A stretch of DNA of 64,000 nt from Stenotrophomonas sp. NA06056 (GCF_013364355.1 NZ_CP054931.1:1302001-1366000), one strand, 5' to 3'. Numbered from the stretch's first letter, positions 9,150-19,544 are shown. Numbers and translations are program-made. The notes: generated by a model from the sequence alone, not told the origin.

Positions 9150-10709
9150 TCAATTCGCCCATACGCTGTTGGGGTCACCCCTGCGGGCTCGGCGCTGGCT
9201 GGCCACCGCCAGCCGGGCAAAGCCGAACGCCATTGCCAGTGCCATCGCATCGATCCAGAACAACGGCCAGTGGCCGCGTGCGGCGGCCAACCACAGCCAG
9301 TCACCGTTGAGGGCACCGTGCGCCACCGGCACCAGCGCGGTGCTGATCGCCGCGGCCCACAGCAGCTCGCGTGCCGCCTGTGCAGGACGGCGCAGGGCGG
9401 CCCACAGCGCGCACGCCGCCCAGGTCACGAAGCAGGCCCAGCGGATGCCGTGGTCGACCGCCGTCGGAGCCATCCGCTCCAGCACCAGTGCGGCCACGAA
9501 CGCTACCGAGATCGCCACGCACAGGCCGATGCAGACACCGACCGTGGCCCGCGCCATGTTGACGGCGGCGCGTGACTGCTGCGGCTGGCGGCGCTTGCGG
9601 CGCGATTCGATCCACAGCAGGTTGCCCGAATAGAACAGGAAGGCGCCGCCGAGGCCGAGCAGGAAATACAGCCAGACCACCACGCCATTGCCGAATTCGC
9701 CGAAGTGCAGGGCATAGGCCGCACTGAGGGTGGCGTGGTTGGCATCGCGTTGGCCGGGCAGCTGGCTCGCCAGCAGGCGGCCGCTTTCGACATCCAGCGC
9801 GACAGCGCCGAGCGGGCCGAGCGTGCCGCTGGCCTCGCCGGTGATCTCGATGGTCGCGTTGGCATCACCGCCATTGGCCAGCTTCAGATAGGCCGGTTCG
9901 AAGTTGGCCACGCCCTGCGCGCGCGCCACTTCCAGCGCCCGCGCGTGCAGTTCGCGCAGGCTGCCCGGCGCAGCAGGGATGCCACTGGCTTCGCGCAGCG
10001 GCGCCGTATCCATCGCCGTCGGCACCGCCTGCAGGGCCTTGCCGTCGTAGATCAGGGGATTGAGTACGGCCATCTGCATGAACACCAGGCAGAGCAGGGC
10101 GCCGGTCACCGCGAACATCAGGTGGAACGGCAGGCTGAGCACGCCGATCACGTTGTGCGCGTCCTGCCACTGCTGCTTCAGATTGCGGCCCGGGCGCAGC
10201 GCGAACAGATCGCCCAGCAGCTTGGGCAGGTGGATCACCAGGCCGCTGAGCAGGGCCATGCCGTACAGCAGGCTGACGATGCCCATCACGTAGATGCCGG
10301 CCACCGGCAGGCCCAGGCTGTAATGCAGTTCGTTGACCAGTTCGGCCAGCCCGGTCTGCGGTGGCGTCGGGCTGCCGCTGATCTGTCCCGGCCATGCATA
10401 GCGCCAGCTGCCGTCTTCGGCCTGCCAGTACGCCAGCGGTCGCGGATGATCGGCGCCGGGGAAGGTCATGCCAACGTGGCGACGCGCTTCCGCATGCGTG
10501 GCCAGCACGTCGTCGAGCAGGTACTGCGCATCATCCAGGCCGGCCGGCAGTGCGGTTGCCGCGCCAGGCGTCTGCCACAGCGGGAGGTCGTGGTGGAACA
10601 GGGTCAGCGCGCCGGCATAGAACGCCACGAACAGCCCGAAGCCGGCGACCAAGCCTACCCAGGTGTGCAGCGTGGTGAACGTGCGCAGGGTCTGTGAACT
10701 GAATTTCAT
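9150..10709 (-). CDS. PepSY-associated TM-helix membrane protein (PiuB type)
   Basis: A 519-aa inner-membrane protein. An N-terminal membrane anchor (about 12-35, T-W-V-G-L-V-A-G-F-G-L-F) is followed by a periplasmic PepSY-like region, then three to five further hydrophobic segments around 135-160, 190-215, 345-365 and 390-510. This layout matches PepSY_TM proteins that accompany siderophore receptors and are thought to help reduce or move iron across the inner membrane. It is the last gene of a three-gene operon, 10 bp after the DUF3649-like gene. No TonB receptor is adjacent, which is unusual for this set. Confidence 0.88.
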   Translation of the reverse strand: MKFSSQTLRTFTTLHTWVGLVAGFGLFVAFYAGALTLFHHDLPLWQTPGAATALPAGLDDAQYLLDDVLATHAEARRHVGMTFPGADHPRPLAYWQAEDGSWRYAWPGQISGSPTPPQTGLAELVNELHYSLGLPVAGIYVMGIVSLLYGMALLSGLVIHLPKLLGDLFALRPGRNLKQQWQDAHNVIGVLSLPFHLMFAVTGALLCLVFMQMAVLNPLIYDGKALQAVPTAMDTAPLREASGIPAAPGSLRELHARALEVARAQGVANFEPAYLKLANGGDANATIEITGEASGTLGPLGAVALDVESGRLLASQLPGQRDANHATLSAAYALHFGEFGNGVVVWLYFLLGLGGAFLFYSGNLLWIESRRKRRQPQQSRAAVNMARATVGVCIGLCVAISVAFVAALVLERMAPTAVDHGIRWACFVTWAACALWAALRRPAQAARELLWAAAISTALVPVAHGALNGDWLWLAAARGHWPLFWIDAMALAMAFGFARLAVASQRRARRGDPNSVWAN

Positions 10710-10719
10710 GCGGTCGATC

Positions 10720-10983
10720 TCATTGCACCGCGCCGGTCAGGCGCAGCAGGCCGAGTACGGCGAAGCCAAGGGCCGCGCAACCGGCCAGGGTCAGCCAGGC
10801 GCGCAACGAGCTGCGGAAACTGAAGGCCCACAGCGCGGCCAGCATCCACAACGGAACGAACGCGATCAGGCTCGGCACCAGGGCCTTCTGCCAGGGGCCC
10901 GGCGGCAGCCATGCGACCAGGCCGGTCGCCGCTGCGGCAAGGAAGAAGCCGGCGAAGATGCCAGCCAGCGCGCGCGGCCACAT
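10720..10983 (-). CDS. Small membrane protein, DUF3649-like
   Basis: 87 aa with about three hydrophobic segments (near 7-27, 36-54 and 63-82). I chose the ATG at 10983 because it overlaps the upstream stop codon by one base (TGATG), the sign of translational coupling. An upstream in-frame extension has no membrane character and runs through the preceding gene. Proteins of this type occur beside PepSY_TM and DUF3325 proteins in iron-acquisition operons. The family name is from memory of that arrangement. Confidence 0.8.
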   Translation of the reverse strand: MWPRALAGIFAGFFLAAAATGLVAWLPPGPWQKALVPSLIAFVPLWMLAALWAFSFRSSLRAWLTLAGCAALGFAVLGLLRLTGAVQ

Positions 10984-11279
10984 CAGCGGGGCTCCACATC
11001 GGGGCGGTGCCACGCGGCCAGCGCGGGCAGCAGCATGGCCGCCAGCATCCAGGTGCACAGCATCGCGACCAGGCCGGCGGCAAAGCCCAGTTCGGCCATC
11101 CACAGCCATAGTGCGGCGACAGCAGCGACCAGGCCGATCTGCCGGCCCAGACGGCCGGCACGGCGCAGGCGTGGCCAACGGCAGTGCGATGAGGCGGCAT
11201 AGAAGGCCAGCGCGGAAAACATCGCCGACAGCATGCCAAGGCTGCAGAAGCCAAGGGTCGACAGGCCAACGGTGATCAT
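10983..11279 (-). CDS. Small membrane protein, DUF3325-like
   Basis: 98 aa with hydrophobic segments near 5-28, 48-65 and 70-88 and a basic loop R-W-P-R-L-R-R-A-G between the first two. It heads the DUF3325 - DUF3649 - PepSY_TM operon and is coupled to the next gene by a one-base stop/start overlap. A Fur-box-like sequence lies about 135-155 bp upstream (around 11412-11430). The start at 11279 (M-I-T-V-G-L-S) is the first before the hydrophobic core. Confidence 0.8.
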   Translation of the reverse strand: MITVGLSTLGFCSLGMLSAMFSALAFYAASSHCRWPRLRRAGRLGRQIGLVAAVAALWLWMAELGFAAGLVAMLCTWMLAAMLLPALAAWHRPDVEPR

Positions 11280-11411
11280 TGCGGGCTCCGGGCCCGGCAC
11301 ACGGCCGGTGAACGCGGGGCACGGGCGGGACCGGCAGACGCCGGTCGGGGCGGGTGGCGCATTGCAGGGTCCTGGGGGAAGCGGGCACGCCGACACGGAG
11401 GCTGGCTGCGC

Positions 11412-11430
11412 GGACATGGTAATCATTGCG
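11412..11430 (-). promoter_or_regulatory. Possible Fur box upstream of the PepSY operon
   Basis: On the minus strand the sequence GCAATGATTACCATGTC matches 11 of 19 positions of the classic Fur consensus, including the central AATGAT. It lies upstream of an operon whose families are iron-related. The match is modest and unproven. Confidence 0.4.
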
Positions 11431-11466
11431 TTTTCACGCCGCCAGCGAGCGCCATTCAGGGGCCAC

Positions 11467-11495
11467 TTGGGCTTTGTCGGCCACTGGTTTAAGAT
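11467..11495 (+). promoter_or_regulatory. Candidate promoter for the thrS leader
   Basis: TTGGGC (11467-11472) and TAAGAT (11490-11495) are separated by 17 bp. Transcription from here would give a leader of about 195 nt carrying the Thr-rich mini-ORF and the terminator hairpin before thrS. Confidence 0.45.
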
Positions 11496-11556
11496 CATGG
11501 GCAATCTCATCCTGGAACCAAGGTGGCCCGCGCACTGCGCCGGCCGAGCGTGCGAC

Positions 11557-11583
11557 ATGAGCACTACCACCGCCCACTGTTGA
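11557..11583 (+). CDS. Probable thrS leader peptide (attenuation)
   Basis: An 8-residue ORF reading M-S-T-T-T-A-H-C then TGA. Three consecutive threonine codons (ACT ACC ACC) sit 24 nt before the left arm of a rho-independent terminator, itself upstream of the threonyl-tRNA synthetase gene. That is the layout of classical ribosome-stalling attenuators: low charged tRNA-Thr would stall the ribosome on the Thr codons and favour an anti-terminator. A weak GAG ribosome-binding sequence precedes the ATG. The peptide and mechanism are inferred; only the sequence pattern is seen. Confidence 0.65.
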   Translation: MSTTTAHC

Positions 11584-11607
11584 CCTGCCCCGAAGGCCCT
11601 GTGTTCC

Positions 11608-11630
11608 AGGCGCCCTCGTGGCGCTTTTTT
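11608..11630 (+). terminator. Attenuator terminator ahead of thrS
   Basis: Stem GCGCC / GGCGC (extended by one G-U and one A-U pair) around CTCGT, followed by TTTTTT. A competing hairpin, CCTG / CAGG at 11598-11610, shares bases with its left arm, as expected for mutually exclusive structures. It lies 68 bp before the thrS start codon, so it must be read through for thrS expression. Confidence 0.75.
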
Positions 11631-11697
11631 GTTGCCCGGGCGTCGCCCCGGGAGCGCTTTCCAGCCCGCCCGGCGGGCCCCGCATGAAGCCATTGCA

Positions 11698-13599
11698 ATG
11701 ATCACGATTACCCTTCCCGACGGCAGCCGCCGCAAATTCGAACATCCCGTCAGCGTCATGGACGTCGCCCAGTCGATTGGCGCCGGCTTGGCCAAGGCCA
11801 CCATCGCCGGTTCGGTGGATGGCGTGCTGGTCGATGCCAGTGACGTCATCGACCACGATGCCTCCCTGCGCATCATCACCGCCAAGGACGAGGAGGGCGT
11901 GGAGATCATCCGCCACTCCAGCGCCCACCTGGTCGGTCACGCGGTCAAGCAGCTCTATCCTGACGTGAAGATGGTCATCGGCCCGGTGATCGCCGAGGGC
12001 TTCTACTACGACATCTATTCCGAGCGCCCGTTCACCCCGGACGACATGGCGGCCATCGAAAAGCGCATGGGCGAGCTGATCGCGCAGGACTACGACGTCA
12101 TCAAGAAGGTGACGCCGCGTGCCGAAGTCATCGAGATCTTCAAGGCCCGTGGCGAGGACTACAAGCTGCGCCTGATCGAAGACATGTCCGACGATATCCA
12201 GGCGATGGGCATGTACTACCACCAGGAATACGTGGACATGTGCCGTGGTCCGCACGTGCCGAACACGCGCTTCCTGAAGGCGTTCAAGCTGACCCGCATT
12301 TCCGGCGCCTATTGGCGCGGCGACGCGCAGAACGAGCAGCTGCAGCGCGTCTACGGCACCGCCTGGGCCGACAAGAAGCAGCTCGATGCGTACATCAAGC
12401 GCATCGAAGAAGCGGAAATGCGCGACCACCGTCGCATCGGCAAGCAGCAGGACCTGTTCCACCTGCAGGAAGAGGCCCCGGGCCTGGTGTTCTGGCATCC
12501 GAAGGGCTGGGCGCTGTGGCAGGTGGTCGAACAGTACATGCGCAAGGTGTACCGCAGCACCGGCTACGGCGAAGTGCGCTGCCCACAGATCCTGGACGTG
12601 TCGCTGTGGCAGAAGTCGGGCCACTGGGACAACTACCAGGACGCGATGTTCTTCACCGAGTCCGAGAAGCGTACCTACGCGCTCAAGCCGATGAACTGCC
12701 CCGGCCACGTGCAGGTGTTCAACCAGGGGCTGCACAGCTACCGCGATCTGCCGATCCGCTACGGTGAGTTTGGCGCCTGCCACCGCAACGAGCCCTCCGG
12801 CGCGCTGCACGGCATCCTGCGCGTGCGTGGCTTCACCCAGGACGACGGGCACGTGTTCTGCACCGAAGACCAGGTCGAGGCGGAAGTGACCGCGTTCCAC
12901 CAGCAGGCGCTGGCGGTGTACCAGCACTTCGGCTTCGAGGAGATTCAGGTCAAGATCGCGCTGCGCCCCGAATCGCGGCTGGGCGATGACGCCACCTGGG
13001 ACAAGGCAGAGGGCGCGCTGCGCTCGGCACTGGCCAGCTGCGGGGTGGAATGGCAGGAGCTGCCGGGCGAGGGTGCCTTCTACGGCCCGAAGATCGAGTA
13101 CCACCTGAAGGACGCCATCGGCCGCACCTGGCAGCTGGGCACCATGCAGGTCGACTTCATGATGCCGGGCCGTCTGGGCGCTGAATACGTGGATGAAAAC
13201 AGCCAGAAGAAGCATCCGGTGATGCTGCACCGGGCCATTGTCGGCTCGATGGAGCGCTTCCTGGGCATCCTGATCGAGCACCATGCCGGCCAGTTCCCGG
13301 CCTGGCTGGCGCCGACCCAGGTGGTGGTGGCCAATATCACCGATGCGCAGGCTGAATACGTGTCTGCGGTGACCAAAAGCCTTGCGGATCAAGGCTTCCG
13401 CGTCAGCGCCGATTTGCGTAACGAGAAGATCGGCTATAAGATTCGCGAGCACACGCTGCAGCGCGTGCCGTACCTGCTGGTCATTGGTGACCGCGAGAAG
13501 GAAAACGGCGCTGTGGCGGTGCGTACGCGTTCTGGCGAAGATCTCGGCAGCATGAGCCTTCAGGCCTTCACCGAGCGGCTCCAGGCCGAGGGCGCGTAA
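11698..13599 (+). CDS. thrS: Threonyl-tRNA synthetase
   Basis: A class II synthetase that charges tRNA-Thr, 633 aa and full length. It has an N-terminal TGS domain (1-61), the editing domain with the H-S-S-A-H motif near residue 72, the catalytic core with zinc-ligand Cys333 in M-N-C-P-G-H, and the C-terminal anticodon-binding domain (about 535-633, ending before L-Q-A-E-G-A). The ATG at 11698 ([10 protein letters not shown]) matches the TGS start. It heads the thrS-infC-rpmI-rplT-pheST-ihfA cluster and is preceded by a probable Thr attenuator. Confidence 0.97.
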   Translation: MITITLPDGSRRKFEHPVSVMDVAQSIGAGLAKATIAGSVDGVLVDASDVIDHDASLRIITAKDEEGVEIIRHSSAHLVGHAVKQLYPDVKMVIGPVIAEGFYYDIYSERPFTPDDMAAIEKRMGELIAQDYDVIKKVTPRAEVIEIFKARGEDYKLRLIEDMSDDIQAMGMYYHQEYVDMCRGPHVPNTRFLKAFKLTRISGAYWRGDAQNEQLQRVYGTAWADKKQLDAYIKRIEEAEMRDHRRIGKQQDLFHLQEEAPGLVFWHPKGWALWQVVEQYMRKVYRSTGYGEVRCPQILDVSLWQKSGHWDNYQDAMFFTESEKRTYALKPMNCPGHVQVFNQGLHSYRDLPIRYGEFGACHRNEPSGALHGILRVRGFTQDDGHVFCTEDQVEAEVTAFHQQALAVYQHFGFEEIQVKIALRPESRLGDDATWDKAEGALRSALASCGVEWQELPGEGAFYGPKIEYHLKDAIGRTWQLGTMQVDFMMPGRLGAEYVDENSQKKHPVMLHRAIVGSMERFLGILIEHHAGQFPAWLAPTQVVVANITDAQAEYVSAVTKSLADQGFRVSADLRNEKIGYKIREHTLQRVPYLLVIGDREKENGAVAVRTRSGEDLGSMSLQAFTERLQAEGA

Positions 13600-13663
13600 A
13601 CAAAGGTCCGGCCCGTGCGCATTGGCGCCCGGGCCGGGTTCGACACCCTTGGGAGATCGCAAT

Positions 13664-14191
13664 ATCAGTACCCCTGACAACAAACAGAACCGCAAGAATC
13701 AGGAAATCCGTGTGCCGCGCGTCCGCGTGATCGGCAGTGACGGAGAAATGATCGGCGTGTTGACGCGAGACGAAGCGTTGTCCATGGCCGAAGATGAAGG
13801 CCTGGACCTGGTCGAGATCCAGCCACAGGCTGACCCGCCGGTGTGCAAGATCATGGACTTCGGCAAGTTCAAGTTCGAAGCCCAGAAGAAGGCCAGCGAG
13901 GCCAAGAAGAAGACCAAGCAGGTCGAGATCAAGGAAGTGAAGTTCCGTCCGGTTACGGACGAGGGCGACTACCAGATCAAGCTGCGCAAGATGCGTGGTT
14001 TCCTTGAAGATGGCGACAAGATCAAGGTCAACATCCGTTTCCGTGGCCGTGAAATGAGCCACCAGGAACTGGGTCGCGAGATGGCCAGCCGGATCGAGAC
14101 CGATCTGGGCGAGGACATCGTCATCGAATCCCGTCCGCGCCTGGAAGGGCGTCAGATGGTCATGATGATCGCGCCGAAGAAGAAGACCTGA
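13664..14191 (+). CDS. infC: Translation initiation factor IF-3, AUC start codon
   Basis: IF-3 keeps ribosomal subunits apart and proofreads the start codon. The conserved N-terminus ([13 protein letters not shown]) begins with ATC at 13664, with a GGGAG ribosome binding site 8 nt before it and no ATG, GTG or TTG nearby that would give the right N-terminus. A non-AUG start fits the known autoregulation of infC, where IF-3 discriminates against its own AUU codon in E. coli. The protein is 175 aa with the usual two domains joined by a Lys-rich linker. The next ATG (13748) would remove part of the N-domain. Confidence 0.93.
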   Translation: MSTPDNKQNRKNQEIRVPRVRVIGSDGEMIGVLTRDEALSMAEDEGLDLVEIQPQADPPVCKIMDFGKFKFEAQKKASEAKKKTKQVEIKEVKFRPVTDEGDYQIKLRKMRGFLEDGDKIKVNIRFRGREMSHQELGREMASRIETDLGEDIVIESRPRLEGRQMVMMIAPKKKT

Positions 14192-14242
14192 GGCCTGACG
14201 GGCTGCCTCGCGGGGCGCCTGGCGGCTGAATGGATGAAAGTG

Positions 14243-14272
14243 AAGGGGCGCCGCTGGCGTCCTTTTGCTTTT
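14243..14272 (+). terminator. Terminator-like hairpin between infC and rpmI
   Basis: A 10-bp stem (AAGGGGCGCC / GGCGTCCTTT, two G-U pairs) with a GCT loop, followed by TGCTTTT. It would partly separate infC from rpmI-rplT. The 190 bp after it contain a weak promoter-like TATCAT at 14342 and could hold the site of L20 autoregulation known in other bacteria. Confidence 0.5.
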
Positions 14273-14465
14273 CCGGGGCAGGCGCGGCCGGATTCCGGGT
14301 GAAAAGCTGTATGGGGGCTGGTGACAGGGCGGTTTTGCCTGTATCATGCCCGGCTCGACCCACCCAGGACGGGTCGTACGCCGATCATGGCAGGACGGAA
14401 AGAGCGGCCCAGGCCGCCGCCAGATCAGTCAGAAACCAGGGTCATATCCCATCAAGGACATTGCA

Positions 14466-14663
14466 ATGCCCAAGATCAAGACCAACCGGGCGGCGGCCAA
14501 GCGTTTCCGCAAGACCGCCTCGGGCAAGTACAAGTGCGGCCACGCCAACCGTAGCCACATCCTCACGAAGAAAGCGACCAAGCGTAAGCGTAACCTGCGT
14601 CAGACGAATCACGTCCGCGCAGAAGACGCAGGCCGTCTGGACCGCATGCTCCCTTACCTCTGA
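14466..14663 (+). CDS. rpmI: 50S ribosomal protein L35
   Basis: 65 aa, the normal length, very basic. It begins [14 protein letters not shown] and contains the [10 protein letters not shown] motif. The AAGGA ribosome-binding site (14454-14458) precedes the ATG at 14466. It is followed by rplT after 11 bp, so the two are co-translated as in other bacteria. Confidence 0.97.
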
Positions 14664-14674
14664 GGAACTGAAAA

Positions 14675-15034
14675 ATGGCACGAGTTAAGCGTGGCGTACA
14701 GGCGCGTCGCCGCCACAAGAAAATCCTTGATCTGGCGAAGGGCTACTACAATGCCCGTCGCAAGGTCTTCCGCGTCGCCAAGCAGGCGGTCATCAAGGCA
14801 CAGCAGTACGCCTACATCGGCCGTAAGCAGAAGAAGCGCAACTTCCGTTCGCTGTGGATCACCCGCATCAACGCGGCTGCCCGCATCAACGGCCTGAGCT
14901 ACAGCCGTTTCATGAACGGCCTGCTGAAGGCTGGCATCACCCTGGACCGCAAGGTTCTGGCTGACATCGCCGTGCACGACGCAGCTGGCTTTGCTGCACT
15001 GGCCGAAAAGGCCAAGGGCGCACTGGCGGCATAA
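14675..15034 (+). CDS. rplT: 50S ribosomal protein L20
   Basis: 119 aa, starting [17 protein letters not shown]20 is an early 23S rRNA-binding assembly protein and represses its own operon in E. coli. The long basic N-terminal helix and the Y-S-R-F-M-N-G-L motif in the second half are intact. The last codons overlap the first copy of the direct repeat that may pair with the terminator before pheS. Confidence 0.97.
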   Translation: MARVKRGVQARRRHKKILDLAKGYYNARRKVFRVAKQAVIKAQQYAYIGRKQKKRNFRSLWITRINAAARINGLSYSRFMNGLLKAGITLDRKVLADIAVHDAAGFAALAEKAKGALAA

Positions 15035-16222
<1,188 letters not shown>

Positions 16223-16236
16223 GCCACAGCCATGTC

Positions 16237-16255
16237 GTGCCGGGCGATGCCCGGC
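16237..16255. repeat. REP-like palindrome between pheS and pheT
   Basis: GTGCCGGGC / GCCCGGC palindrome in the 86-bp gap, shared in core with other CCGGGC palindromes in this window. It is likely to form an intercistronic hairpin. Confidence 0.5.
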
Positions 16256-16308
16256 TGCACTTGAATCCGAAGCCCAGGCGCAGGCGCCGGGCCCACCAGG
16301 GTGACCCC

Positions 16309-18690
16309 ATGAAATTCTCCGAAAACTGGCTGCGCAGCCACGTCCCGACCACTGCCTCGCGCGATGAGCTCAGCGCGGTGCTGACGGCCATCGGCCTGGA
16401 AGTGGAAGAGGTGACCGCGCTTGGCGATGGCCTGCAGCACGTGGTCGTTGCGCGCATCGTCGAAGCCGAGCGCCATCCCGAAGCCGATCGCCTGCAGGTG
16501 TGCAAGGTTGATGCGGGGCAGGCTGAGCTGCTGCAGATCGTCTGCGGTGCGCCGAATGCGCGCCCGGGCCTGGTCGCGCCGCTGGCGATGGTCGGTGCGC
16601 AGATCGGTGAGCTGAAGATCAAGCCGGCCAAGCTGCGCGGTGTCGAGTCCAACGGCATGCTGTGCTCGGCCAAGGAGCTGGGCCTGGACAACGACGCCTC
16701 CGGTCTGCTGGAGCTGCCGGACGACGCGCCGGTCGGCCAGTCCCTGGTGGAGTACCTCGGCCTGCCGGACGCCAGCATCGAAATCAAGCTGACGCCCAAC
16801 CGTGCCGATTGCTTCAGCATCCGCGGCATCGCCTATGACGTTGCTGCAGCGACGCGCAGCGAAGTGCTGGATTTCATTGCAGAGCCGGTCGTCGCCGGCG
16901 GCAGCCGTGAGCTGGCAATCCAGCTCGACGCCGGTGCCGAAGCGCCGCGTTATCTCGGTCGTGTCATCGAAGGTGTCAACGCCGCGGCGAAGACCCCGTT
17001 GTGGATGGCCGAGCGCCTGCGCCGCAGTGGTGTGCGCCCGGTATCGCTGCTGGTCGACATCACCCAGTACGTGATGCTGGAGCTGGGCCAGCCGATGCAC
17101 GCCTACGATCTGGGCACACTGCAGGGCACGATCGGTGTGCGCCGTTCGCGCGCCGGCGAAAGCCTGAAGCTGCTGGACGGCCGTGACGCTGCGCTGGACG
17201 ACAGCTTCCTGGTGGTCACCGACGCTGATCGTGCGGTCGGCCTGGCCGGTCTGATGGGCGGCTTCGATACGCGCGTCACCGATGCCACCACCGCCGTGTT
17301 CCTGGAAGCGGCGCATTTCGCTCCGGCCGCGATCATGGGCCGTGGCCGCAAGCTGGGCCTGCATACCGATGCCGGCCATCGCTTCGAGCGCGGCGTTGAC
17401 CCGGCGCTGCCGCGTTCCGCCATCGAGTACGCCACCCGCCTGGTGCTGGATCTGGCTGGCGGCACTCCGGCGCCGGTGACCGAGGCGGTGAACGCGGCGG
17501 ATCTGCCGCCACCGGCCACCATTACCCTGCGCCGCGCGCGCATCACCCGCGTGCTGGGCATCACCATCGAAGACGCCGAAGTCGAGCGCATCCTGCGCGC
17601 GCTGGGCATGCAGGTGGTGGCCGCTGGCGAAGGCTGGCAGGTCACCGCGCCGAGCCGCCGCTTTGACATCGCCATTGAAGAAGACCTGATCGAGGAGCTG
17701 GCCCGTATCCACGGCTACGAGCAGATCCCGACCACGCTGCCGGGCGGCGCATCGCGTGTCGCGATGCCGACCGAGACCCAGCTGGACACGCTCAGCGTGC
17801 GCCGCCAGCTGGTGGCCCGCGATCTGCAGGAAACCGTCAATTTCGCCTTCGTCGACGACGCATTGCTGAGCCAGTGGCAGCTGCGCGACAACCTGGTGCC
17901 GCTGGCCAACCCGCTGTCGGCCGAGCTGGCGGTGATGCGTCCGGCGCTGTTGCCGGGCTTGGTCGCCACCCTGGGCCGCAACGCTGCCCGCCAGCTGGGC
18001 CGCGTGCGCCTGTTCGAGATCGGCCGGGTGTTCGCCCAGCAGGTCGGCGATGGGCAGCCGGCGCCGCTGGAAACCGCGCGCGTGGCCGCTGCGGTCTGCG
18101 GTGACGCGCAGGCGGTGCAGTGGGGCCTGCCAACCCGCAAGGTCGATTTCCATGATCTGAAGGGCGACCTGGAATCGCTGGCCGCTGCCAGTGGTGCGGT
18201 GCTGGAGTTCCGCCCGTCCACCCGTGCCTACGGCCATCCGGTGCGTTCTGCCGAAGTCTTCCGCGACGACGTGGCGATCGGCTGGATCGGTCAGATCCAT
18301 CCGCGCCTGGCCAAGGCGATGGACATCGACGTGGACGTGTACGCCTTCGAGCTGGATCTGGAAGCGCTGTCCGCCCGTGCGCTGCCGCGTGCCGGTGAGC
18401 TGTCGCGCTACCCGGCGGTGCGCCGCGACCTGGCCTTCCTGGTGCCTGAACAGGTGGCCTGGAGTGACCTCGCCGCGACCATCCGCCAGGCTGCGGGTCC
18501 GCTGCTGCGCGAGCTGAACCTGTTCGACCGCTATGTCGGCCAGGGCGTCGAGCCGGGATTCAAGAGTCTCGCTATGGGCTTGATTTTGCAGGACAAGTCG
18601 CGCACTCTGACGGACCGCGACGTGGAAGCGGTAGTGGCCGAGGCGGTCACTGCCATCGAGCGTGAACACCACGCCCGGATCCGCGGCTGA
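16309..18690 (+). CDS. pheT: Phenylalanyl-tRNA synthetase beta subunit
   Basis: The editing and tRNA-binding subunit, 793 aa, close to the E. coli length. It has a tRNA-binding OB domain (about 40-150), the B3/B4 editing domain (about 210-375), the B5 domain (about 400-470) and a C-terminal ferredoxin-fold anticodon-binding domain (about 700-793, starting near L-S-R-Y-P-A-V-R-R-D). The ATG at 16309 gives M-K-F-S-E-N-W-L-R, the standard N-terminus. ihfA follows after 27 bp. Confidence 0.96.
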   Translation: MKFSENWLRSHVPTTASRDELSAVLTAIGLEVEEVTALGDGLQHVVVARIVEAERHPEADRLQVCKVDAGQAELLQIVCGAPNARPGLVAPLAMVGAQIGELKIKPAKLRGVESNGMLCSAKELGLDNDASGLLELPDDAPVGQSLVEYLGLPDASIEIKLTPNRADCFSIRGIAYDVAAATRSEVLDFIAEPVVAGGSRELAIQLDAGAEAPRYLGRVIEGVNAAAKTPLWMAERLRRSGVRPVSLLVDITQYVMLELGQPMHAYDLGTLQGTIGVRRSRAGESLKLLDGRDAALDDSFLVVTDADRAVGLAGLMGGFDTRVTDATTAVFLEAAHFAPAAIMGRGRKLGLHTDAGHRFERGVDPALPRSAIEYATRLVLDLAGGTPAPVTEAVNAADLPPPATITLRRARITRVLGITIEDAEVERILRALGMQVVAAGEGWQVTAPSRRFDIAIEEDLIEELARIHGYEQIPTTLPGGASRVAMPTETQLDTLSVRRQLVARDLQETVNFAFVDDALLSQWQLRDNLVPLANPLSAELAVMRPALLPGLVATLGRNAARQLGRVRLFEIGRVFAQQVGDGQPAPLETARVAAAVCGDAQAVQWGLPTRKVDFHDLKGDLESLAAASGAVLEFRPSTRAYGHPVRSAEVFRDDVAIGWIGQIHPRLAKAMDIDVDVYAFELDLEALSARALPRAGELSRYPAVRRDLAFLVPEQVAWSDLAATIRQAAGPLLRELNLFDRYVGQGVEPGFKSLAMGLILQDKSRTLTDRDVEAVVAEAVTAIEREHHARIRG

Positions 18691-18717
18691 GCGGGCAGCA
18701 CTCGGGGGTAGCAGGCA

Positions 18718-19017
18718 ATGGCATTGACCAAGGCGGAGATGGCGGAAAAGCTGTTCGACGAAGTCGGTCTGAACAAGCGGGAAGCCAAGGAATTCGTCGA
18801 CGCGTTCTTCGATGTGCTGCGTGAAGCATTGGAACAGGGACGTCAGGTGAAGCTGTCGGGCTTTGGCAATTTCGACCTGCGGCGCAAGAACCAGCGCCCG
18901 GGCCGCAACCCCAAGACCGGCGAGGAAATTCCGATTTCCGCCCGTACGGTGGTTACCTTCCGTCCGGGCCAGAAGCTCAAGGAGAGGGTGGAAGCTTATG
19001 CTGGATCCGGGCAGTAA
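18718..19017 (+). CDS. ihfA: Integration host factor alpha subunit
   Basis: 99 aa, a DNA-bending protein of the HU/IHF family. It begins [12 protein letters not shown] and carries the family signature [18 protein letters not shown]. The intercalating proline region R-P-G-R-N-P-K-T-G is present. It follows pheT as in many gammaproteobacteria. Its 3' end overlaps the MerR-type gene by 20 bp, suggesting coupled translation. Confidence 0.97.
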   Translation: MALTKAEMAEKLFDEVGLNKREAKEFVDAFFDVLREALEQGRQVKLSGFGNFDLRRKNQRPGRNPKTGEEIPISARTVVTFRPGQKLKERVEAYAGSGQ

Positions 19018-19354
19018 CCGCGAACTTCCGCCGATTCCGGCCAAGCGCTACTTCACCATCGGTGAAGTCAGCGAACTGTGCGACGTCAAGCCGCACGTGC
19101 TGCGTTACTGGGAAACCGAGTTTCCCAGTCTCGAGCCGGCCAAGCGCCGTGGCAACCGTCGTTACTACCAGCGCCACGACGTGCTGATGGTGCGGCAGAT
19201 CCGCAGCCTGTTGTACGAACAGGGCTACACCATCGGTGGCGCGCGCCTGCGCCTGGATGGTCCAGATGCGCGCGAGGAATCGGCCTTGAGCAACCAGATC
19301 ATCAAGCAGGTGCGGATGGAACTGGAAGAAGTGCTGCAACTGCTGCGTCGCTGA
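18998..19354 (+). CDS. MerR-family transcriptional regulator
   Basis: 118 aa. Residues about 15-85 are a MerR winged-helix DNA-binding domain ([22 protein letters not shown]) and the remaining 30 form a dimerisation helix. There is no metal-binding Cys tail, so it is not a CueR/ZntR-type sensor. The ATG at 18998 overlaps ihfA by 20 bp. A MerR-like gene directly downstream of ihfA is common in gammaproteobacteria; its targets are not evident here. Confidence 0.92.
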   Translation: MLDPGSNRELPPIPAKRYFTIGEVSELCDVKPHVLRYWETEFPSLEPAKRRGNRRYYQRHDVLMVRQIRSLLYEQGYTIGGARLRLDGPDAREESALSNQIIKQVRMELEEVLQLLRR

Positions 19355-19421
19355 CCCATTTCCGCCGTAATCCGCTATACTTCACGGCCCGCCGCACTGG
19401 CGGGTACATCGCAGCATCAGT

Positions 19422-19498
19422 CGGGGCGTAGCGCAGCCTGGTAGCGCATCTGCCTGGGGGGCAGAGGGTCGTCGGTTCGAATCCGGCCGTCCCGACCA
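19422..19498 (+). tRNA. tRNA-Pro (GGG)
   Basis: A 77-nt cloverleaf with acceptor CGGGGCG / CGTCCCG (one G-U pair), anticodon stem TCTGC / GCAGA, loop CTGGGGG giving anticodon GGG, T-loop GTTCGAATC and encoded CCA. A TATACT -10 box lies at 19376-19381 with a CTGACC-like -35 overlapping the merR stop codon. It is followed by its own terminator. Confidence 0.97.
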
Positions 19499-19514
19499 CT
19501 GTGATGAAACAGAC

Positions 19515-19544
19515 AAGCCTGCGCAGCGATGCGTGGGCTTTTTT
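19515..19544 (+). terminator. Terminator after tRNA-Pro
   Basis: A 10-bp stem (AGCCTGCGCA / TGCGTGGGCT, two G-U pairs) with a GCGA loop and six T's. Confidence 0.85.
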
